Below, one piece after another: positions 58,114-64,000 of a stretch of DNA of 64,000 bases. Under the pieces are notes generated by a model. That model was not told the origin of the DNA. It searched no databases and saw only the letters and a program-made list of their open reading frames with translations. Numbering within the stretch: position 1 is the stretch's first letter; each line of letters opens with the position of its first letter. This DNA is from Chryseobacterium camelliae (GTDB taxonomy: Bacteria > Bacteroidota > Bacteroidia > Flavobacteriales > Weeksellaceae): NCBI RefSeq assembly GCF_027920545.1, contig NZ_CP115859.1, positions 2,759,001 through 2,823,000 on the forward strand, written 5' to 3'. Position numbers and translations under genes: made by a program.

Positions 58114-59109
58114 TTAATTAAAGGGTTTATTATTATCCTGATCAAGCTCAAAACGGATTCTGTCCTGGTCAATAATTTGTTTTAATTCTTCTTCTTTTGG
58201 AAGATACAGTAAATATTTGCTTGCAAAAAGATTATTTTGGTCGTTTAGTACCGAATATTTTACAATTGTTTCGTCTTTTTCAGAACATAAGAGAATTCCG
58301 ATAGTCGGGTTATCACCTTCGCCTCTTTTCAAATCATCATACATCCTTACATACATATCAATTTGTCCAATATCTTGATGCGAAAGTTCTCCGGTTTTTA
58401 AATCGATAATGACAAAACATTTCAGAATATAATTATAAAATACCAAATCAATATAGAAGTCGGAAGTATCAGTAGAAATATGCTGTTGTCTCGCAACGAA
58501 AGCGAATCCTTTTCCGAATTCAAGAAGAAATTTTTGGATATGATCGATGATAGAAGTTTCTATTTCTTTTTCAGATATTTTTTCATGAGGCTTTAATCCT
58601 AAAAATTCAAAGATGTAAGGATCTTTTAAAATACTTTGAATCGTTTCGGTAGATTGTTTTTTATGTTCTAAAACTCTTTCGTAAGCTAAAGAATTGATTT
58701 GCCTTTTTAAGTCTCTTGAACTCCAATTATTTTGAATAGATTCATTAATATAATAATTAATTTTATTGGAAGAATCTATCTTTATCAACATTCTGTAATG
58801 AGTCCAAGTTAATTCGTGACGCAGTGCGTCACATATTGGAAATACACTATAAAAAGAACGCATATTTCGTAAATTGCTTTCATCAAAGCCTTTTCCAAAC
58901 TCCAAAGTCAATTTTTTAGAAAGATTTTTTAACGTATATTTTCCATATTCGGCACGTTCTTTTCCTTTTTGTTCATCTTCAACAATCAGTTTTCCGATTT
59001 GCCAATAGGTAAATAACAGAGTAGAATTCGCGATTCGAAAAACCTTTTCGCGCGATTGGGTAATGATCTCTTTTACGGATTGAAATAAAGAATCTTCGGA
59101 AATTTCCAT
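58114..59109 (-). CDS. DUF1016/YhcG-type PDDEXK nuclease domain protein
   Basis: 331 residues. An N-terminal DUF1016 helical domain (LLFTYWQIGKLIVEDEQKGKERAEYG, about 28-52, then LSKKLTLEFGKGFDESNLRNMRSFY) precedes a PD-(D/E)XK core (about 200-280): TSDFYIDLVFYN near 213, CFVIIDLKTGELSHQDIGQIDMYV near 231-254, with the Asp...Asp-x-Lys set, and IGILLCSEKD near 273. Function unsettled; such proteins recur in mobile and defence-like settings. Here it interrupts an array of peptide transporters, which suggests insertion. Confidence 0.9.
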   Translation of the reverse strand: MEISEDSLFQSVKEIITQSREKVFRIANSTLLFTYWQIGKLIVEDEQKGKERAEYGKYTLKNLSKKLTLEFGKGFDESNLRNMRSFYSVFPICDALRHELTWTHYRMLIKIDSSNKINYYINESIQNNWSSRDLKRQINSLAYERVLEHKKQSTETIQSILKDPYIFEFLGLKPHEKISEKEIETSIIDHIQKFLLEFGKGFAFVARQQHISTDTSDFYIDLVFYNYILKCFVIIDLKTGELSHQDIGQIDMYVRMYDDLKRGEGDNPTIGILLCSEKDETIVKYSVLNDQNNLFASKYLLYLPKEEELKQIIDQDRIRFELDQDNNKPFN

Positions 59110-59120
59110 TATACGAAAAT

Positions 59121-59150
59121 AAAAAAAACCTCTGACTTAGCAGAGGTTTT
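59121..59150 (-). terminator. Terminator after POT copy 2
   Basis: AAAACCTCTG / CAGAGGTTTT with a 6-base loop and T8 on the minus strand. It lies just before the DUF1016 gene. Confidence 0.85.
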
Positions 59151-59172
59151 AATAGTATTTTATTGATGCAGA

Positions 59173-60927
59173 TTAGTTCACACCATGCATCATTTTCTTT
59201 AAGATTGGCGAAATTAAAGCTAAGATCACAGCAGCAATACCACACAATACTACGAATACCATGAAGAATTCGAATAAGTTGTGGATTTCAAATCCTACAA
59301 AATTTGGGTTTTCCAAAGGTAATTGTGCCTTTTCAAAAGCAGCAACCTGATCAGCAGTTAACGTTATTTTTTTATCTAAAACATCCTGAAGGTTTACTCC
59401 GATTTCCTGTGCTTTTTTGAATTTATCGCCCGTAGCCGGAATCAAAGCTCCTAATGAACCTGCCAATGCATAACCGGCAGCATTAGAAATAAAGAATACA
59501 CCATATAATAATGAAGCAAATCTTTTTGGAGCTAATTTTCCTACCAATGACAATCCGATTGGAGATAAGCAAAGCTCACCGCAAGTCTGGATGAAATATA
59601 ATAACATTAACCATTTGATTGCTAACAATCCTGAGTTTCCAAGATCTTTTACGTTGTGTGCAATGATGAAATAACTTAAAGCGATCAAAGCCAAACCAAT
59701 TGCTTGCTTCATAGGAGATACCGGCTCTTTTCCTTTTGCTCTCAATTTATCCCAGCACAAACTGAAAGGAACAGCCAATAATACAACAAAGATTCCATTG
59801 AAAATCTGAACCATTGAAGGCGGCATATTCCATCCGAAGATGCTTCTGTCCGTTTGGTTATCTGCAATAAACGTCAATGAAGATCCTGCCTGTTCGAAAG
59901 CAGCCCAGAAGAAAATAATAAAGAATGATACGATGTAGATTACCCAGATTCTTTGTTTTTCAACTTTGTTTTCTGCAGAAGACATAATAAGGAATGCCAA
60001 GGAAATACCCGCAGCATAAATGAAAGGATAAATAATTCCTTTGATTAATTGCCCCATTTCTACTGCTTTGAATCCGATTTCACCTACGAGTAAATATCTG
60101 AAAGCAAAGAAAAGAACGACAAAAACAAATCCTGTAATTCCTAAGGCTGCACCGGAGAATTTTGCAGTTTGTGTTTCACCTTCTTCAAAATCTGCACTTG
60201 TATTATGTTTTGGTAATCCTCCGATAGGTCTCCCTTCCGGCGTTACAACATATTTATTTTTAAGGATGAAGAATGTTATTGTTCCGATTACCATTGCAAT
60301 TGAAGCAGCTAAGAATCCCCATTTGAACGCAAAAATATCTCTCACTCCAGTTGTAGCGTCTTTTACGTCACCTAAGTATGGACAAATAAACTGTCCTAAG
60401 AACGCTCCAATATTGATTCCCATATAGAAAATAGTGAAAGCAGAGTCCAGCTTCGATTTTTCTTGCTTAGGATAAAGACTCCCTACCATTGAAGAAATAT
60501 TCGGTTTGAAGAATCCGTTACCGAAAATAATGATGAAAAGTGCCAGCCACATGAACATTTTTGCACTGTCTAAGCTACCTGAGAATGTTGAAGCACTGAT
60601 GAAAAGTAAGAACTGACCAATGGCCATCAATGACCCTCCGATCAGAATTGCGTTTCTGTTTCCGATATACTTATCAGCAATGAAACCTCCCAAAAGCGGA
60701 GTAAGATAGCATAAAGCTAAAAATCCACCATAGATGATGGCAGCATCAGCTTCTTTTATCAATAAGGAATTTACCATAAAAAGCGTTAACAACGCTCTCA
60801 TTCCGTAAAAATTGAAACGCTCCCACATTTCGGTTCCGAAAAGAACCCATAATCCTTTTGGATGTCTGGAACCTTTATTTTCTACAAATTCATCCGCTTT
60901 CGGATTTAATGCTTCAATATTATCCAT
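59173..60927 (-). CDS. POT family peptide transporter, copy 2
   Basis: 584 residues, longer than copy 1 because of an inserted segment between helices (PEGRPIGGLPKHNTSADFEEGETQ near 236) and a C-terminal extension (TADQVAAFEKAQLPLENP near 530). Signatures: LFGTEMWERFNFYGMRALLTLFM (about 29-51), GGFIADKYIGNRNAILIGG near 77 and NGFFKPNISSMVGSLYP near 137. It has its own terminator at 59121. Confidence 0.93.
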   Translation of the reverse strand: MDNIEALNPKADEFVENKGSRHPKGLWVLFGTEMWERFNFYGMRALLTLFMVNSLLIKEADAAIIYGGFLALCYLTPLLGGFIADKYIGNRNAILIGGSLMAIGQFLLFISASTFSGSLDSAKMFMWLALFIIIFGNGFFKPNISSMVGSLYPKQEKSKLDSAFTIFYMGINIGAFLGQFICPYLGDVKDATTGVRDIFAFKWGFLAASIAMVIGTITFFILKNKYVVTPEGRPIGGLPKHNTSADFEEGETQTAKFSGAALGITGFVFVVLFFAFRYLLVGEIGFKAVEMGQLIKGIIYPFIYAAGISLAFLIMSSAENKVEKQRIWVIYIVSFFIIFFWAAFEQAGSSLTFIADNQTDRSIFGWNMPPSMVQIFNGIFVVLLAVPFSLCWDKLRAKGKEPVSPMKQAIGLALIALSYFIIAHNVKDLGNSGLLAIKWLMLLYFIQTCGELCLSPIGLSLVGKLAPKRFASLLYGVFFISNAAGYALAGSLGALIPATGDKFKKAQEIGVNLQDVLDKKITLTADQVAAFEKAQLPLENPNFVGFEIHNLFEFFMVFVVLCGIAAVILALISPILKKMMHGVN

Positions 60928-61008
60928 ATTTTATTGTTAATTTTTGTTAAGACTGACAAATATAGTTTTTTTTGGGTTTTCGGCAAGGTTTTAATTTTAT
61001 ATTTAAAT

Positions 61009-61037
61009 AAAAAAGCTGCAGAATAAGTCTGCAGCTT
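61009..61037 (-). terminator. Terminator after POT copy 3
   Basis: AAGCTGCAGA / TCTGCAGCTT with a 5-base loop and T6 on the minus strand. Confidence 0.85.
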
Positions 61038-61061
61038 GAAAATCTTTATTGTGAATGAGGA

Positions 61062-62717
61062 TTAATGCCCTTTTTCTTTCATAATTTTGTTTAATCTTTT
61101 TAACATTGATAAGCCTAGAAGAGTAGCAAATATCAATAATCCGAAGTTGACCAGGAAATAATTCATTTTGTTGTCGTAGCTGTACCACGTACTTGCCAGA
61201 ATTCCGGAAAGTTTATTTCCAACGGAGTTTGCAAGGAAGAATCCTCCCATCATTAAAGCGGTAATTCTTGCGGGTGAAAGTTTGGAAACGAAAGATAGCC
61301 CCATCGGGGAAAGACATAACTCCCCAATTGTGATTACGCCGTAACTGGCAACCAGCCACCAAGGCGAAACTTTCACTACCCCGTTTTCTCCAGCCCAAAC
61401 CGCCAAATACATCACTAAACAGGATAATGCTGAAATGAATAATCCCAAAACAATTTTAGTTGGCGTTAAAGGTTCTTTCCCTTTTCTTCTCAATAAAGCC
61501 CAGAATCCGACAACAACCGGAGTTAAAACAATTACCCAGAATGGATTGATCGACTGAAATAACTCTGTATTGTATAAATAAGTTTTTGTTTCCGGATTTT
61601 TTTCTAGTGCTGCACGTTGTTCAGTAGAAATATTTTTAAAATAAACATCTTTTCCTTGTTCCTTAATCGTATTTCCGTCTTTATCTTTCTGAGACTGAAA
61701 CTGATCGTCATATACAGGAACTTCTTTATTTTCGTAGCTTTTGCCGTCAACCATATAAATTCCTTCCAATGGTTTTTCTAATGATGCCGGAACGCTTCTA
61801 TCCGTATAATAATTGGCCCATCTTGTTAAAGCAGTTCCGTTTTGTTTGAAAACCGCCCAGAAAAACATGCTGATCAAGAATACTGATAATAAAGCTCCGA
61901 TAGATGATTTTTCTTCAGGTTTTGCTTTAAAATAAAGCGATGCATAAAAATAAATAACAGGAATACAGGCAAAAATAAAGGCATCCGTATTATCACTTCC
62001 GAAAATATTTCCGGGAATTACCCAGCCGATTGCTCCGGCAATGATAGCTGGCAAGAAAACTTTCAGCATAATTTCAGAAAGCTTGGTATCACCTTCCTGT
62101 ACAGGCTTCATTTGAGCAGCATGGATGTAATGTTTTCTACCAATTGTAAAAATCACCATACCGATTAGCATTCCGACTCCGGCAGTGATGAAAGCTTCAC
62201 CCCAACCGAATTTATTCCTCATGAATGCTGCAATGATATTACAGATAAAAGCCCCAATATTGATTCCCATGTAAAAAATATTGTATCCGGAATCTTTATT
62301 GGCTTTATAAGGTTCTTCGGAATAGAGATTTCCTAAAAGAGTAGAAATAGTGGGTTTGAAGAAACCGTTACCGATGATAATTAATGCTAATGAACAGTAA
62401 AATAAGGTCAGATCTTTGAAAACACCCATCCCGATATATCCGGCTGCCATTAGAATGCCTCCTAAATAGATCGATTTGATATACCCCAAAACTCTGTCTG
62501 CTAAGAAACCACCGATGAAAGGAGTTAAATAAGTCAAAGCGATATAAGTTCCGAAAATGTCGTCTGCCGTTTTGTCGGGAAGTCCAAGACCTCCTTTTAA
62601 ACCTGTAGGTTCAATCACATACAATACAAAAATTCCGAGAATTAAATAATACCCGAAACGCTCCCACATTTCAGTAAAGAAGAGGAAAGGCAATCCTTTA
62701 GGATGTTTAGTCTTCAT
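61062..62717 (-). CDS. POT family peptide transporter, copy 3
   Basis: 551 residues. FFTEMWERFGYYLILGIFVLYV (13-34, ExxER kept), GGFLADRVLGYIKSIYLGG near 74 and GNGFFKPTISTLLGNLYSE near 116. A hydrophilic loop of about 70 residues (KPLEGIYMVDGKSYENKEVPVYD...) near 315-385 is unusual and lies between membrane halves, probably on the periplasmic side. Tandem with copies 1 and 2; an old duplication. Confidence 0.92.
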   Translation of the reverse strand: MKTKHPKGLPFLFFTEMWERFGYYLILGIFVLYVIEPTGLKGGLGLPDKTADDIFGTYIALTYLTPFIGGFLADRVLGYIKSIYLGGILMAAGYIGMGVFKDLTLFYCSLALIIIGNGFFKPTISTLLGNLYSEEPYKANKDSGYNIFYMGINIGAFICNIIAAFMRNKFGWGEAFITAGVGMLIGMVIFTIGRKHYIHAAQMKPVQEGDTKLSEIMLKVFLPAIIAGAIGWVIPGNIFGSDNTDAFIFACIPVIYFYASLYFKAKPEEKSSIGALLSVFLISMFFWAVFKQNGTALTRWANYYTDRSVPASLEKPLEGIYMVDGKSYENKEVPVYDDQFQSQKDKDGNTIKEQGKDVYFKNISTEQRAALEKNPETKTYLYNTELFQSINPFWVIVLTPVVVGFWALLRRKGKEPLTPTKIVLGLFISALSCLVMYLAVWAGENGVVKVSPWWLVASYGVITIGELCLSPMGLSFVSKLSPARITALMMGGFFLANSVGNKLSGILASTWYSYDNKMNYFLVNFGLLIFATLLGLSMLKRLNKIMKEKGH

Positions 62718-62851
62718 AATTGATAAATTTCAAATTTCCCAAAAATAGGTTTTTAATTTTAATTGATAAAATGAATTGAAATTTTGTGAATGATTAATGA
62801 AATTAATAGATAACTTCCGGAAAAATTTGAGAACTAAGAATGGATGGGCAG

Positions 62852-63466
62852 CTATTTAGATTTAAAGTACTGTAGATATTCCAGAACATGTTTTTTCATC
62901 TCATCCCGTTGTGATGAAAGTTCCTGTCGGGCTTTGGATTTATTGTTTTCTATTTCAGTGATAAGTTCATTGTAATTTTCCGGGCTTTTTACTTTTTGGT
63001 ATCCTTTGTTTTTACTGATGTACAGGTAATCATTGGTTTGGTAAAAATCTTTAGCCATTTTTAAAATTTTCACAAAATTATCTGCATCCAGAGTCATATA
63101 CATAATAAGTCCTTCTTCTAAAATTACATGATCATCCGTCGAAGGTTGAAAATGTCCATTACCGTAATTATTGAAATCTGCAGTTCTCATTTTCCCTAAA
63201 TAATATAAAAAAGCGCTCTCGTTATATTTAGAATCTTTAAAAAGCTGCAGTGAGTTTTGAAAGTATTTTGAAGGATATTCCCGATCTGATTTCTTAGCAA
63301 GATCGATCACCATTTTAGAATCAATTTCCGAAATTTTTCCAATAGCGAATAAAGAATCAGATTTTTCTATAACATTTTTATAAAGAAGGAGATCTGAACT
63401 TTCATCCTGTCCGAAAATAGGCAGGAAACAGAATAGAAAAGAAGTGATCAATATTTTATGCATCAT
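62852..63466 (-). CDS. Secreted protein of unknown function
   Basis: 204 residues. Signal peptide MMHKILITSFLFCFLPIFGQ; mature part mainly helical with TPR-like spacing (FQNSLQLFKDSKYNESAFLYYLGKMR near 65-90), then a charged C-terminal helix. No close operon partner. It resembles small flavobacterial exported helical-repeat proteins, but I cannot name the family. Confidence 0.65.
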   Translation of the reverse strand: MMHKILITSFLFCFLPIFGQDESSDLLLYKNVIEKSDSLFAIGKISEIDSKMVIDLAKKSDREYPSKYFQNSLQLFKDSKYNESAFLYYLGKMRTADFNNYGNGHFQPSTDDHVILEEGLIMYMTLDADNFVKILKMAKDFYQTNDYLYISKNKGYQKVKSPENYNELITEIENNKSKARQELSSQRDEMKKHVLEYLQYFKSK

Positions 63467-63500
63467 TTTTTGTTTTGTTAAAAATATAAATTTTAAATAA

Positions 63501-63529
63501 AAAATCCGACTTCAGATGAGTCGGATTTT
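63501..63529 (-). terminator. Terminator after the S9 peptidase gene
   Basis: AAAATCCGACT / AGTCGGATTTT with a 7-base loop. Confidence 0.8.
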
Positions 63530-63548
63530 GTTACTATTGATGATGATT

Positions 63549-64000
63549 TTAAAGATTTTCTAAAATAAAATCGGTCATTTTCTGGTACAGCTGCGGTCTT
63601 GTCTGTCCACCGTAAATTCCGTGGTTTTTGTCAGGATATGCCATGAATTCAAACTGTTTTTTATTTTGAATTAAAGCTTCCGAGAATTCCATAGAATTTT
63701 GGAAATGTACGTTGTCATCAGCAGTTCCGTGGATTAATAAAAATTTTCCTTTTAATAAATTCGCATATTCAGTAGGAGAGTTTTTGTCGTATCCGTCAGG
63801 ATTTTCCTGTGGTGTTCTCAAAAATCTTTCTGTGTATACTGAATCATAATATCTCCAGTTGGTAACCGGTGCCACCGCAATTCCCACTTTGAAAACATCG
63901 GCTCCTTTTGTCATGGCTAAGCTGGCCATATAACCACCGAAGCTCCATCCGAAGATTCCGATTCTTGATTTATCAATGTATGATTGGTTTCCGAACCATT
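63549..64000 (-). CDS. S9 (prolyl oligopeptidase/DPP-IV family) peptidase, C-terminal part
   Basis: The gene runs off the right edge; about 150 C-terminal residues are visible. The nucleophile loop IGIFGWSFGGYMASLA (first 30 residues visible) contains the Gly-x-Ser-x-Gly-Gly serine, the catalytic Asp is in IHGTADDNVH and the His in DKNHGIYGG. The sequence resembles flavobacterial dipeptidyl peptidase IV, which releases X-Pro dipeptides in the periplasm. These dipeptides would suit the neighbouring POT transporters. Confidence 0.92.
   Translation of the reverse strand, partial: WFGNQSYIDKSRIGIFGWSFGGYMASLAMTKGADVFKVGIAVAPVTNWRYYDSVYTERFLRTPQENPDGYDKNSPTEYANLLKGKFLLIHGTADDNVHFQNSMEFSEALIQNKKQFEFMAYPDKNHGIYGGQTRPQLYQKMTDFILENL

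Overview
The window reads as chromosome of a flavobacterium of the Chryseobacterium group (Weeksellaceae, Bacteroidota). The DNA is AT-rich, Shine-Dalgarno sites are almost absent, and promoters carry the Bacteroidota -7 box TAnnTTTG (TATCTTTG recurs upstream of genes). Several products belong to the phylum's type IX secretion system (PorZ, C-terminal sorting domains), and many short intergenic hairpin repeats of the flavobacterial kind are present.

Layout. 1-3180: edge of an unknown gene, a decayed Ser-type tRNA, a small secreted protein, deoD and a VOC-fold protein. 3260-8260: the most unusual part. Two small promoter-plus-terminator genes are followed by eight divergent tRNA-like genes (His, Lys, Arg, Asp, Pro, Asn, Cys, Gln) separated by repeated hairpin units. 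Then come a YkuK-type RNase H-fold protein, a small Cys-rich protein, three more broken tRNA-like pieces and a slipin/SPFH gene. I read this as a possible tRNA-backup or RNA-damage island; that is inference. 8380-16250: an MBOAT remnant, a SulP transporter and a Ter stress operon (HAD, phosphoribosyltransferase, TerD, TelA, unknown, TerD, TerC). 16290-20160: a catalase-like protein, an FKBP isomerase, a lipoprotein, an Rrf2 regulator and an NAD(P)-binding protein.

20197-40094 is a mobile element of about 19.9 kb, bounded by the 9-bp direct repeat ACCAAAGGT. The chromosomal sequences outside it join into a perfect 17-bp stem, so the element sits in the loop of the hairpin shared by two convergent genes. 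It encodes a tyrosine integrase, a helix-turn-helix protein, a predicted TV-Pol-type family-A polymerase, an intact IS21-family insertion sequence, ArdA and a serine recombinase. Its cargo is an outward-facing toxin locus: a T9SS-sorted protein, two YD/RHS-type proteins, the second ending in an HETAH metalloprotease-like domain, and two tandem lipoproteins that are the natural immunity candidates. No conjugation genes are visible.

40127-64000 is mostly housekeeping: an M23 peptidase, gpsA, mqo, small proteins, an operon of a split 5'-nucleotidase with porZ and recO, dapA, acetyltransferases, an AraC protein paired with a receiver-like protein lacking its phospho-Asp, a stem-loop gene, recG, a thioredoxin, three POT peptide transporters interrupted by a DUF1016/PDDEXK nuclease gene, and the end of an S9 peptidase gene running off the right edge.
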